Below the pieces are notes generated by a model, which ran no database searches, was not told the DNA's origin, and saw nothing but the letters and a program-made list of their open reading frames with translations. A stretch of 64,000 nucleotides of DNA. It comes from Antilocapra americana. Its lineage: Eukaryota; Chordata; Mammalia; Artiodactyla; Antilocapridae. The first letter of the stretch is position 1, and each line of letters opens with the position of its first letter. The stretch covers positions 13,688,416 through 13,752,415 of the forward strand of contig ML664161.1 of NCBI GenBank assembly GCA_007570785.1. Reading direction: 5' to 3'. The position numbers and the translations under genes are program-made. This document shows, piece by piece, positions 1-10,074 of the stretch.

Positions 1-50
1 AACACGATAATGTAAAGAAAATTAAAATAAATAAATATATACAATCAAAA
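1..50 (+). mobile_element. L1 LINE 3' tail, cut by window edge
   Basis: The first ~40 bases match the extreme 3' end of the ruminant L1 3' UTR and its A-rich tail. The same string, starting AACACGATAATGTAAAG, recurs at 4183-4220. The body of the element and its left target duplication lie outside the window. Confidence 0.8.
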
Positions 51-56
51 AAAAGA

Positions 57-532
57 TATGGTGCATATTTTATATAATGGAATATTGACCATAAAAAAGA
101 ATAAAATCTTGCCATTTGTGAAAACATAAATGGACCTAGATGGTATTGTGCTAAGTGAAACAAGTCAGAGAGAGAAAGGCAGATATTGTACAATTTCACT
201 TGTATGTGGAATCTAAATAACAAACAAATGACTAAGCATAACAAAACATAGTTATAGATACAGAAAACAAACAGGCAGTTACTGGAGAGGAGGAGGTAAA
301 AAGAAATAGATAAGAGAGATTAAGAGGTACAGACTTGCAGTTGCAAAATAAAGGTGTCTTAAATATGACATGTTCAGTGTGGGGAAAATAGTCAATAACT
401 ATTTAATATCTTTATATGGTTATGAATCATAATTAGAATTATTATGGTGATAAGTTTGAAATGTATAGAAATATCAAATCACTGTATTGTGTAACAGGAC
501 CTAGCATAGTACTATAGGTCAATTATACTTCA
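57..532 (+). mobile_element. Old L1 3' end relic
   Basis: This is a diverged L1 ORF2 terminus plus 3' UTR. It shows the typical order: a segment reading like 'ggaatattga..ataaaaaagaat', then the 'tatgtggaatctaa' block, then a 'caattatacttcaaaaat' end. The many substitutions mark it as older than the ruminant L1 copies elsewhere. The exact subfamily cannot be named by eye. Confidence 0.65.
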
Positions 533-779
533 AAAATAAACAAACTCATAGGAAAAAGAGATAGATTTGAGGTTACCAGAGGCAGGGATGGGGAGAAAGG
601 GAAGGGTGAGCAAAAGATACAAACTTCCAGTTTTAAATAAGCAGTAGGGGTGTAATGTACAACATGATAAATATATTAAGACTGTTTAATATGGTATACA
701 TGAAACTAAGAGAATAAATCCTAAGAGTTTTATCACAAGGAAAAATTTTATAATTATTTAAATATAATTCTGTACCTAC
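533..779 (+). mobile_element. Old L1 3' UTR relic, left half
   Basis: Diverged L1 3' UTR ('gaggttaccagaggcaggg', then 'atggtatacatgaaac'). It stops at the BovB insertion at 790 and appears to resume at 1489, where 'ttatacacctcaaacttacac' fits the end of the same type of element. Confidence 0.55.
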
Positions 780-789
780 ATGAGATAGT
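780..789. repeat. Target-site duplication, left copy (BovB)
   Basis: ATGAGATAGT is repeated exactly at 1479-1488 and brackets the minus-strand BovB fragment. Confidence 0.6.
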
Positions 790-1478
790 CAGATCAGTTC
801 AGTAGCTCAGTCATGTCAAACTCGTTGCAATCCCATGGACTGCAGCACACCAGGCTTCCCTGTCCAACACTAAGTCCCAAAGCTTGCTCAAACTCATGTC
901 CATCAAATCGGTGATGCCATTCAACCAACTCATCCCATCATCCCCTTCTCCTCCTGCCTTCAATCTTTCCCAGCATCAGGGTCTTTACCAGTGAGTCAGT
1001 TCTTTACATCAGGTGGCCAAACTATTGGAGTTTCAGTTTCAACATCAATCCTTCCAAGGAATATTCAGGACTAATTTCCTTTAGGGTTGACTGGTTGGAT
1101 CTCCTTTCAGTCCAAGGGACTAAGGTTATTGATATTTCTCCCAACAATCTTGATTCCAGCTTGTGCTTCATCCAGCCCGGCATTTTGCCTGATATACTCT
1201 GCATGTAAGTTAAATAAGCAGGGTGACAGTATACAACCTTGATGTACTCCTTTACTGATTTGAAACCCAGTCTGTTGTTCCATGTCCAGTTCTAACCATT
1301 ACTTCTTGATCTGCATACAGATTTCTCAGTAGGCATGCAAAGTGTTCTGGTATTCCCATCTCTTGAAGAATTTTCCACAATTTTTGTGATCCACACAGTC
1401 AGTCTATTAAGCAGAAGTAGATGCTTTTCTGGAACTCTCTTTTGTTTTCAATGATCCAACAGATATTTGCAATTTGAT
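790..1478 (-). mobile_element. BovB (RTE) LINE 3' fragment, internally deleted
   Basis: The reverse complement matches the 3' third of BovB, from the reverse-transcriptase region to the 3' tail ending in the GTTCAGT-type terminus at 790-806. An internal deletion at about 1125 joins the 'ccaagggact' block directly to the RT region that should lie several hundred bases further upstream in the element. The reading frame is broken by stops and by this deletion. It sits inside an older L1 3' UTR. Confidence 0.85.
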
Positions 1479-1488
1479 ATGAGATAGT

Positions 1489-1612
1489 AGATGTTCATTA
1501 AACTTATTGTGATAATCTTTTCATGATGCATCTAGGTTAAATTATTAAATTATACACCTCAAACTTACACAATGCTGCAAGTAAATATGTGTCAATAAAC
1601 TGGAATAAATGA
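1489..1612 (+). mobile_element. Old L1 3' UTR relic, right half
   Basis: It contains 'aaattatacacctcaaac' followed by a 'caataaactggaat' end, typical of old L1 3' termini. It continues the relic at 533-779 across the BovB insertion. Confidence 0.5.
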
Positions 1613-1769
1613 AGATCTATCCTGGAGAAAAAAGGAAAAGGAACAGCACTAATGAAAGAAGAAATGTGGAGGTCCACACCTGATACAAAATAGAAGAGGT
1701 TTTCAACACATCCAAGTGAAACATTCAGTTGTTTGTAAGAAAAATGTAAATGCACTCAAGTGAGAATTT

Positions 1770-2160
1770 GCTTAACAGAGAGAATAAAAGGTCTGAGACT
1801 CATGGGTTCGGTGCTTAAGTGACAGCAGAGATCATCATGGTAGACCTGATAACCTAAGGCAAGTTTATACAGGAAGAAAAGAATAGAAATAACGACAGAA
1901 CCCTGGGGAGTCCCTACATGCAGGGACAGAGAGAGAAGAGGGAGCTAACAAAGGAAGAAAAGAGGTGGGAGATGTTGGAGTAGACCTAGGAGCCATGGCA
2001 GGAACGGGGAGAGAACAGAGTAAATCCAAACACACAAGCCAGGAAAACTCATTCCAGGAAGTAGTGAGAACACCATGTGTGGTTGACTGCTAACCAAGAA
2101 AGTACTAGAAAAACATATCAAAGGTAAAAACAGAGTGCTGTGCCCATCCAGCAAGTCACA
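1770..2160 (-). repeat. L2-like ancient repeat, minus orientation
   Basis: The purine-rich stretch around 'ccctggggagtccctacat' and 'ggaagaaaagaggtgggag' resembles the reverse complement of the L2 coding region. It is strongly diverged and the assignment is by pattern only. Bases 1613-1769 show nothing I can name. Confidence 0.35.
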
Positions 2161-2179
2161 AGGCCTGAACTAATTCTTG

Positions 2180-2566
2180 GGAAGCAGCATCAGCAGAACA
2201 TGACCAAGTACCATGGAGGGAGCCCCGACTCATCACAGAGAGGATTCAGGAAAGACCTTTCTGAAGAGGTGATGATGGAGCTGAAATCTGCTGGACAAAT
2301 GAGAGTTACCTGAGTGAGAAGGAAATGAAACAATATTACAAAATAGGGACCATCAGGTGCAACTCCTCTGTGGCAAGAGGGACAAGGGCCTGGAAGACAG
2401 TCAATGAGATGTGAGCTCTGAGCTTGAGAGGAAAAACAAGCATATGAAGTTGGGAGGTGGCAGAGGACCAGACCAGGAAGGATCCCACAGAGAATGGTAA
2501 TGAGATGCCACTGAATAGTTTCAGATGGGAACAGGATACAATCAAATTTTTCATTTCGAAATGATC
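2180..2566 (-). repeat. L2 LINE relic, minus orientation
   Basis: The order of blocks ('gacaagggcctggaag', 'atgagatgccactgaatagtttcag', 'acaggatacaatcaaattt') follows the reverse complement of the L2 3' half. The copy is ancient and has no intact frame. The long minus-strand reading frame over 2190-2759 combines this relic with the neighbouring SINE and is not a gene. Confidence 0.45.
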
Positions 2567-2579
2567 CAGTCAAGGGGTT

Positions 2580-2804
2580 GGGGGCTTCCAATGTGATGCT
2601 AGTGGTAAAGAACCTACCTGCCAATGCAGGAGAAGTAAGAGATACAGGTTCAATCCCAGGGTCAGGAAGATTTCCTGAAGAAGGGCATGGCAACCCACTC
2701 CAGTATTCTTGCTTAGAGAATCCCACAGACAGAGGAGCCTGGTGGGCTATATAGTCCATGGGGTCACACAGAGTTAGACATGAAGCAACTTAGCATGCAG
2801 TATG
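2580..2804 (+). mobile_element. Bov-tA SINE
   Basis: It has a tRNA-Glu-like head starting near 2583, the 'caacccactccagtattcttg' body, and the BovB-like tail ending near 2800. The head is diverged. It is flanked by an imperfect target duplication, CAGTCAAGGGGTT at 2567-2579 and CAGTCAGGGAGTT at 2805-2817, which supports a real insertion into the L2 relic. Confidence 0.85.
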
Positions 2805-2817
2805 CAGTCAGGGAGTT

Positions 2818-3149
2818 TAGTGGGTAAGTGTAGGAGAGAATACAAATAGAAGTAATGTGATTTTCCAAAATGTCTAAGCACTAAGAGTGACCCACCCTAA
2901 AATGTAGTTTTGAGGCTTGTGTGTTCAGGACTCATATGTGCTCTATGAAAAAAAGTTGGAAGGATTTTTATCTGCCTGTCTATTTATCACAGGAGATGGA
3001 GCCTTGTTTGGCAATAGAGCAATACCTGTTTGAGATGTACAGGTAAATTGTTGGTATTAGGAACTACCAGTTTTCTGAAGGACCGAGAAATTATGTTCTT
3101 GCTTCTTTTGTAATAAATACCAATGTAAACTGAAAATGGGAAAGATCCT
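2818..3149. other. No recognisable feature
   Basis: Unassigned AT-rich sequence. I see no coding potential and no repeat I can name. Confidence 0.4.
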
Positions 3150-3445
3150 TCATAATCTGGCTCTGCCTACTTCTCCAACCTCACCTGCCCCCTCCTCCCC
3201 TTTTACCTTATGCTACAGCCATTCTAACTCACTTGTAGTTCTCTAGTCACATCAGTTTCTCTCATTTTTTGATCTTTGTCCCAGCATTTGCTCTACTGGA
3301 GTAATGCTTATATATCCAACCTTCTGTTCAGAAAATGCTTCTCCCAGGAAGTCTTTTCTGAACCTCCCAACACTGAAGTAAACGGATATCCTATTCAGAT
3401 GTCCACGTGTACAGGGCACACTACTTGTTTCCAATCTGGAGGTTC
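3150..3445 (+). repeat. L2 LINE 3' relic
   Basis: It follows the L2 3' end: 'ccaacctcacctgcc', a Phe-Cys-rich translated block around 'agaaaatgcttctcccaggaag', then 'tcttttctgaacctccc'. It is diverged, with no open frame across the segment. Confidence 0.5.
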
Positions 3446-3522
3446 GCCAGATCTACCTCCCAGCTCTCATTCAACTAGCTGCTGCCAGGAAAGCAGAGGA
3501 AATCTGAAAGCTTGTGGCCAAG

Positions 3523-3709
3523 AGCTTCCCTGGTAGCTCAATCGGTAAAGAATCTGCCTGCAATGACCTGGGTTCGATCCCTGGATTGGGACTCTCCCCT
3601 AGAGTAGGAAATAGCAACCCACTCCAGTATTCTTGCCTGGAGAACTCCATGGACAGAGCAGCCGGTGGGTCTCAAAGAGTCGGACCCTACAGAGCACAGC
3701 ACAACAGAG
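3523..3709 (+). mobile_element. Bov-tA SINE
   Basis: The head carries an intact B-box-like GGTTCGATCCC near 3573 and an A-box-like segment near 3533 (the internal RNA polymerase III promoter inherited from a tRNA). The body and BovB-type tail run to about 3709. There is a small deletion in the head between 'ctgcaatg' and 'acctggg'. No clear target duplication. Confidence 0.85.
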
Positions 3710-4073
3710 GTCCTCATAGGGGAAGAAAAGAGAGTCAGAAACCAAGCAGATCGGGAACAAGTTCAACCTATTATTCTGTTGCTCAGAGAAATTATAAGGG
3801 ATTATGTTGTGAACATAATGCTCATCTACTTTTTTTTAAAGCTCCTTGAAGTAAGAATAACAGAGCGGGAGACCATCATCAAACCTCTTCCAACATCCAA
3901 CAAAAAGATTCACTAGAAATGTTTCTCATTCCTCTTTAAAAAAACAAACAAACAATGATTTGCAAAGTAGAAGTCCACAAAAATGAAATTCGGACATTTC
4001 AAGGAGTCTGAAATAATTTACAAAACAAAGAAAGGGATTTTTGTTTGTTTGTTTCCAGCTTGCCTGAAGGAAT
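3710..4073. other. No recognisable feature
   Basis: Unassigned. It includes short A-rich and T/G-rich runs (AAACAAACAAAC near 3942, TTTGTTTGTTTG near 4040). The start may hold further decayed L2. Confidence 0.35.
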
Positions 4074-4089
4074 CAAAGACTATGGAGGG
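4074..4089. repeat. Target-site duplication, left copy (L1)
   Basis: CAAAGACTATGGAGGG, repeated exactly at 4243-4258. Confidence 0.85.
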
Positions 4090-4242
4090 AGACAGACGGA
4101 ATTGGGAGGGAGGTGGGAGGGGGGTTCTGGAAGGGGAACACATGTATACCCATGGCAGATTCATGTCAATGTATGGCAAAACCAACACGATAATGTAAAG
4201 AAAATTAAAATAAATTAATTAAATTTTTAAAAAAACAAAAAA
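4090..4242 (+). mobile_element. L1 LINE, 5'-truncated to 153 bp of 3' UTR
   Basis: This is the last ~150 bp of the ruminant L1 3' UTR: a G-rich tract at 4105-4140, the 'catgtatacccatgg' block, the 'tatggcaaaacc' block and an A-rich tail at 4199-4242. Exact 16-bp duplications on both sides show a complete, strongly 5'-truncated retrotransposition event. It has no coding capacity. Confidence 0.9.
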
Positions 4243-4258
4243 CAAAGACTATGGAGGG
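4243..4258. repeat. Target-site duplication, right copy (L1)
   Basis: CAAAGACTATGGAGGG, identical to 4074-4089. Confidence 0.85.
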
Positions 4259-5439
4259 GATGAATTGTTGCCTCTCCTCTAATAGACTTAGAATTCAAGG
4301 TATAGCCCTATGGGGTTTTTTTTGATACTGAGTCAGACTGTGGTTTTTCCTGTCACTTCTCTCTGTAAGGTAATTATTTTTCCTTTATTTGCATGCCATA
4401 TCACACAACCACACAGACCAGGGACCAACACAAACAATAGTATTATTATTTTAAACAGATGCTTACATTTATTTGAAGAAATTGGGAGAGATAGTGAAGG
4501 CAGGTTACATAGCAATTCACATTAATGCGACCATGCAATTTATCAAGAGAGACACAAACTGCCAGTGATACTGAAAAATCAGTTTCAGGACTTGGAAGAT
4601 TTTACTAAAGTTACAGAGAAGTTCAAACAACTGAAGTACCCAGTGACTGCCGTGTAAGCTCAAGTGTTGGCCCAAATGGTATCATTTTCGCCCTGCACTG
4701 GAAATTAAGCAACTCTGAGCTGATAAAACCCATAATTTAACATGTAGGGCAAATTGTTAGAGCACTTAACCAGTGAGGTACTAATCTTCCTTTCCTATGT
4801 GAACTCAAACTGACTCCTGACAGCAAAATCAATTGAAGAGATTTACCCTAGGGATAGCTTCTAAAGAGCAGTGTAATCAGGAGATAAGGAAATTGATGGA
4901 GAGTGTGTTATCACAGCCCTCCGCCACCAGCTACCAAAGGCTTCCTACAGCCCTGAGCCTACAGTTGCATCAGAGATCCTTTCAAGCAGATCTCATTGAA
5001 CTCAAGGTATCTGGGGGTCAAGAAATCTTTTTCCATATTGATTTCATCTCCTCACCTAAAACACTTAGAGTCGAGCAAACTCGTCACATTGGTTTTCAGG
5101 GACAGCAACAGAATTATTTTAAAGAAAAAAGAAACAAACCTCTGCTTTTTCATATTTTACAGAATGCTTTGAGCTACAGGTCAATGTGTTTGATGGCTGA
5201 CAAATTTTCATGTGCCTTATGGCTTCTTAAACTGTCTGTTTTGAAGTCAAGAGGGTTCCATAAATCCAGTATTTTAATCTTGTGAGTTTTCTATTACAAG
5301 CAAATAACCATCTGATGCTTAAATTGATGAAAAGATACTTATGGCTTCATTGCCCCATTGCTACATGTTATGTCTGGAGACCCCCACATTCATCTCTACA
5401 GCAGAGTGTGCATATCTCAAATGTGAATGTCCACTCTAT
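4259..5439. other. No recognisable feature; one 150-codon open frame
   Basis: Unassigned sequence. A plus-strand frame of 150 codons runs from 4833 to 5285. It shows no signal peptide, membrane segment, known motif or plausible splice context, and its composition matches its surroundings, so I do not call it a gene. Confidence 0.4.
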
Positions 5440-5600
5440 AGCTTACTAACCATGTATACTTGAACAAGTATTAAACCTCCTGGACTATTTCCTTACCTGC
5501 ATCTTTTATTACCTGCCTCCAAGGGTTGTTATGAGAACTGAATGAGATAACATAAAGTACCCAGCACAGGCCATGACACAAAATAATATAAACACTGCTT
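5440..5600 (+). repeat. MIR SINE relic
   Basis: It follows the MIR core and 3' half: loss-tolerant matches to 'acttgaacaagt', 'cctgcctcc..gggttgttatgag', 'aactgaatgagataacataaag' and 'agcacaggccatgacac'. Ancient and diverged. Confidence 0.6.
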
Positions 5601-5850
5601 TCCTTTATTTTTTTCTTGGTACTAATGTTTGGTCTGAGTGTTGAGTAAATTTAAATTTCCTGTCTAAATATCAGAACATACTTGGAGCACTACCAGGAAA
5701 GGACACTCATCCCAGAGCTGAAATTCCCATTATTTCCTCTCGGCATATTCTTTAAGTTATGAACTGAACTGAACTGATATATTATTTAAGTAACTGATCC
5801 AATATATAAATTTTCCCAAATCATGTCTCTAACATTGTTATCACATAGGT
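5600..5850. other. Short unassigned stretch with a (GAACT)n run
   Basis: Near 5759-5779 it holds GAACTGAACTGAACTGAT, which looks like the 3' terminal repeat of BovB standing alone. No other BovB sequence is attached. Confidence 0.35.
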
Positions 5851-5858
5851 CTGCTTAT

Positions 5859-6179
5859 GGGCTTTCCTAGTAGCCCAGCTGGTAGAGAATCTGCCTGCAA
5901 TGCAGGAGACCTTAGTTCAGTTCTTGGGTCAGGAAGATCCCCTGAAGAAGGGATAGGCTACCCACTCCAGTATTCTTGGGCTTCCCTTATGGCTCAGATG
6001 GTAAAGAATCTGCCTGCAGTGCAGGAGACCTGGGTTCGATCCCTGGGTTAGGAAGATCCCCTGGAGGAGGACATGGCAACCCACTCCAATATTCTTGCCT
6101 GCAAAATCCCCATGGACAGAAGAGCCTGGCAGGGTCACAAAGAGTCGGACACTATTGAGAGACTAAGTACAGCACATGC
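5859..6179 (+). mobile_element. Bov-tA SINE with two tRNA-like heads
   Basis: Two tandem tRNA-Glu-like heads (from ~5860 and ~5989) precede one tail. The second head keeps GGTTCGATCCC near 6034; the first is diverged. It is flanked by CTGCTTAT at 5851-5858 and 6180-6187, so both heads moved in as one unit. The tail ends in the BovB-like 'gagtcggacac' segment. Confidence 0.85.
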
Positions 6180-6187
6180 CTGCTTAT

Positions 6188-6982
6188 CTCTACTTGTGTT
6201 TGCCACTGTAAAAAAGGACTTTAATTGTGGTGGTTCTGTATAGAGTTATACTGTGGCTATTTTGTAAACTGATAAATGAATAAAGACTGAGTTTGCACTG
6301 AAAGTTCTTCAGCTGGTCAAATGTAATAACATAGGAGAGGAAGAGCCAGAATATTCACTGGATCTTATGGAGGGTCTGTCATCAAATTCCTGCCAATCAA
6401 ATGTCAAAGAGCTTTTCCATCAGACCAGAACAAGCAACTGGGAAGACACAGGTGATCTGGATGCCTGTGCCATGAAAGCAGCATAAGTTGAAAGGAGTAA
6501 GGGGTTTTCCAGGAAGACAGAATAGCAGCCACTCGAATGTCAATTAGACAGAAAGCTAGGAATAAGGAAAGCTAAGCAAGATTGCTATTAAGTGGCACCA
6601 TTCCTTTAGGGTTAAAACAAAATTATCTTGGATGGGATTACTAGAAAATTAGCCTCTTTGAAGTCAAGCAAGCTGAAAACATCTTCATAGAATGTTAAAA
6701 ATTCAGGCATGAAAAAAGAATTTATCTGTTACCTAATCATCCAAAGCTTAGATGCCTGTTATAACATCCCAAGAAATGATGCATGTATTCTGAAACACCT
6801 CCAACGACTTAAAAAATAAATCATACACATTCCAACTTTAGATGGCTGTGACCATTAGAAACTTCTTCCATCTCTCAAGTCAAAAATCTCTCTCTATGGA
6901 AGCTCTATTACTGGTTAAAATACTAACATTCAAGCCTTCACAGAAAGTCTAATTATATTTTCACATGTGAAATGCAAGTCTA
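6188..6982. other. No recognisable feature
   Basis: Unassigned sequence without coding potential or a repeat I can name. Confidence 0.4.
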
Positions 6983-7121
6983 AGTGTTACTTGCTCAGTC
7001 ATGTCTGACTTTTTGTGACTCCACAGACCACCAGGCTCCTCTGTCCATGGAATTCTCCAGGCAAGAATACTGGAGCTGGTTGCCACTCCCTTCTCCAGGG
7101 GATCTTCCCCACCCAGGGATG
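6983..7121 (-). mobile_element. Bov-A SINE fragment
   Basis: The reverse complement matches the Bov SINE tail and body ('ctggagaattccatgg', 'actccagtattcttg') and stops before the tRNA-like head near 7121. Confidence 0.8.
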
Positions 7122-7651
7122 ACAACACTTCAAGTATCAGGAAATGGTCATCACATTACACAAGTTGCCTCTTTCCCAGAATATTTATTCTAATTTTGTT
7201 CAATAAATTGTTTACATGATGTGGCTTAACCACATTGATTACTCTCTTTTTTTTTATATCCTTTATATCTCTTAGCTATTTCATCTATCTAAATTCTCTT
7301 AAACTGACCTACCAGAAAGGAGAAGGAAAAAAGTTATAGTTACTCTCTTTCCAGACATTTATGTGTATTCCTACAATCTCAAATCACATTCTCATTTTTC
7401 TTTGAAAGCCTCACCACACACTAAGTCAGTTGTACTTATAGCAAACAGAAACCATTCTTTAGAGTAGATTTGGAAATTAATAAAGGACCATATATTAAGA
7501 CCTGCTAAATTTTACCCCATTAGATTTAGTCTACCTTCCATGTAATAAATATTTTCTGGTTAGTGATTCTTTCATCCACAACAAGGATTAAAAAAACCTT
7601 TCTGTATCTTCTTCAAAGTCATGTAAAAATATCTGAAATGACAAGGCTAAA
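7122..7651. other. No recognisable feature
   Basis: Unassigned AT-rich sequence, with a T run at 7249-7256. Confidence 0.4.
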
Positions 7652-7886
7652 GATCCACTGGAGAAGGGATAGGCTATCTACTCCAGTATTCTTGGGCTTC
7701 CCTGGTGGCTCAGCTGGTAAAGAATCTGCCTGCCATGTGGGAGACCTGGGTTCAATCACAGGGTTGGGAAGATCCCCTGGAGAAAGGAAAGGCTACCCAC
7801 TTCAGTATTCTGGTCTAGAGAATTCCATGGACTGTATAGTCCATGGGGTTGCAAAGAGTTAGACACAACTAAGTGACTTTAATTTT
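7652..7886 (+). mobile_element. Bov-tA SINE, double-head type, first head truncated
   Basis: It begins inside the first head ('gatccactggagaaggg'), then has a complete second head from ~7696 and the tail. The B-box region is degraded (GGTTCAATCAC near 7749). The tail ends at ~7886. Confidence 0.85.
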
Positions 7887-8562
7887 CAAGAATAGAAACT
7901 TCCTCCAATTGAACATAAATCCATTTTTCAATTGAATACTGGAATTTAATTTGCATATCTTCATCTTGTCCACAAATTAAGACCTTGTCATATTCCTTGA
8001 TTATATTCAGATAGGATCATTCAGCAGCATTTCCTAGGCAAGAAATCCCATCAAAGAAAGAAAGTCAATCTAGGATGTTCTTGTGGCAACCCAGTCCACA
8101 TCCCAGTGATCAAGCTTTACTTCTGGTAGATGATGAATCTTTTAAATAAGCCACCTCTGCTGGTATCATGGTTATATATACAAACAACCTTTTTTAAATT
8201 TTCTAAATGAATACTGAGCTATTTAGAGATAAAATTACATATCTAGTATTAGCAAAAAAAAATGGGGCATGTTGCAATAAATTAACAACACATATGGCTA
8301 AATATTGACAGAAATGTATACTCTGTTTACAGAGATCATCTTTCATTTAAAAACTTTTAGGATAACTGTCAACATCTAATCTTCCATATCTTGTCCAGTT
8401 TCCACAATTTCTCTACAATACCAAATAGCAATTCAGTTAATTCATTTGAATTTTCTGAGTACCCTAAGGTGTCAATCATTTCCTCCATAAGATTTGGATT
8501 CACTTGAACTGCTAATGCCCTCCCATATTTGTATTGAGTTTGAATTTCCCCATTCTAATGTC
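7887..8562. other. No recognisable feature
   Basis: Unassigned AT-rich sequence without a frame longer than 60 codons. Confidence 0.4.
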
Positions 8563-8576
8563 TGACCCCTCATTTT
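8563..8576. repeat. Target-site duplication, left copy (L1)
   Basis: TGACCCCTCATTTT, repeated exactly at 8755-8768. Confidence 0.85.
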
Positions 8577-8754
8577 TTTATTAAATTTATTTTTTTTTAA
8601 TTTTACAATATTGTATTAGTTTTGCCATGCATTGACACGAATCCACCATGGGTGTATATGTGTTCCCCTTCCAGAACCCCCCTCCCACCTCCCTCCCAAT
8701 TCCATCCCTCTGGGTCATCCTGGTGCACCAGCCCCGAGCAACCTGTATCATGCA
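8577..8754 (-). mobile_element. L1 LINE, 5'-truncated to 178 bp of 3' UTR
   Basis: The reverse complement of the ruminant L1 3' UTR, with the tail as a T-rich run at 8577-8605 and the 'ggttttgccat' and 'ccatgggtgtatatgtg' blocks following. Exact 14-bp flanking duplications prove a separate insertion. The short plus-strand frame at 8622-8816 is an artefact of this element. Confidence 0.9.
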
Positions 8755-8768
8755 TGACCCCTCATTTT
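8755..8768. repeat. Target-site duplication, right copy (L1)
   Basis: TGACCCCTCATTTT, identical to 8563-8576. Confidence 0.85.
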
Positions 8769-10074
8769 AGTATGATGATCAAGATGATTCAAGGAAGTCT
8801 ACTGGGTTATATGTAATACTGCATCTTCTTCCCTACTTTGTTACATTGCCTCTTCCTTGATCTGTTTCTTGCTCTGAACATACTGAAGAAATTCCATCTT
8901 CCTTTTACTGTCAGTGGCAGTTTCTAAAAACCTGCATACATGTGAGCTTTATGGTTTAATGTCCATTTTTATACATGTGGATCATCCTCACATATTTTTA
9001 ATTGATTTGCAGGCCTTTGTCTATCACTTTTACATATCTTTCAAAAGTCTGAGTTCACTAGCGATCTCTCTGTGCAATGACCTTAATTTCTTGTTGGAAT
9101 TCCCCCTTGCTGCTATCAGATGGATCGTTTGCAATATACAGAATCAGAACTGTATTTGCAAGAAGTTCCCAAACTAGTTGTCATCTTCCCTTTGATATAG
9201 TGTGCCATGAAATTATGCCCACATTTTCCCTGATCTTTTTTGAAATCTGTCCTCGGAGTCTGCAGCAGATGGCCCAACATGCCAGGTTTCCCCTCTATGA
9301 TTATCACAAACCCTAAGATGCCACAAGACTACCCCCAAAGCTCCTGCTCCTTTCACTGTCAATAAATTTCTCCTAGATGTCACAGACAGATCCAGAGGGA
9401 CTGTTCTTTTAATGACCTATCTTTCAGGAGACTCTATCAGTTTCTCAAAGAATGTTATGAGCTTGCAAGCACTTGACTTCATAGCAGGTTGAGATTTCTA
9501 TCAGATTTCTTGATAACTAAAATCCCTCAATAATGACTGCATCTTGACACAAGGTCATCTTTTGGCCCTCCATCAAAAGCATATTATCTTTTCTTCCATC
9601 TGGCCAGCTTGAAAAACACTCCTCCAACAATATAACTTATTCCCTTTTCAGTTTTCCTCAATGATAGTACACACCATTGTGAGTTTCTCCACTAGTGTAT
9701 GTCTCCTTGACATATAACTACTTCTGTAACCTCTTATTACAAAATGTCTGTTCCTTTTAGAGAGATGCTTTATAATCCTTCAATTTTGAATCACATCTCA
9801 ATGAATTTCAATAATAATTATGAAAGTATTAAACCTCTTGCTTATGTGTTCAATCTTACTATATCTTGTTCATCTCTCAGGTTCTGCAGAGTCATTTAAG
9901 AACTGGAGTCTATAATTTTGGCTTTCTGGATTATTGCTGATTATTCAGGCAAATCACTAAGCCCCTCCTGCTGCTGCTACCCTCATTCTCTGAAATCAGA
10001 GTCTACACAAATGTATCTTATCATTTGTTGTCTTCTTGTTCATATTTAGTTTAAATCTCAGCCACATAATTTCT
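8769..10074. other. Long unassigned stretch
   Basis: 1.3 kb with no repeat family I can name. Overlapping frames of 60-88 codons occur on both strands at 8914-9316, but none shows a recognisable domain. It could be an old, diverged mobile element; an alignment would decide. Confidence 0.35.

Noticed and set aside
2190..2759. 189-codon minus-strand frame
   Set aside because: It runs across an L2 relic and a Bov-tA SINE; the part resembling protein is the common SINE antisense translation seen in every Bov copy.
3573..3583. Possible tRNA gene, from a good B-box match
   Set aside because: The A and B boxes belong to the tRNA-derived head of a Bov-tA SINE; no acceptor stem or anticodon arm of a functional tRNA is present.
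4833..5285. 150-codon plus-strand frame in unique-looking DNA
   Set aside because: No recognisable domain, signal or membrane segment, no splice or promoter support, and length is within chance expectation for 64 kb in six frames.
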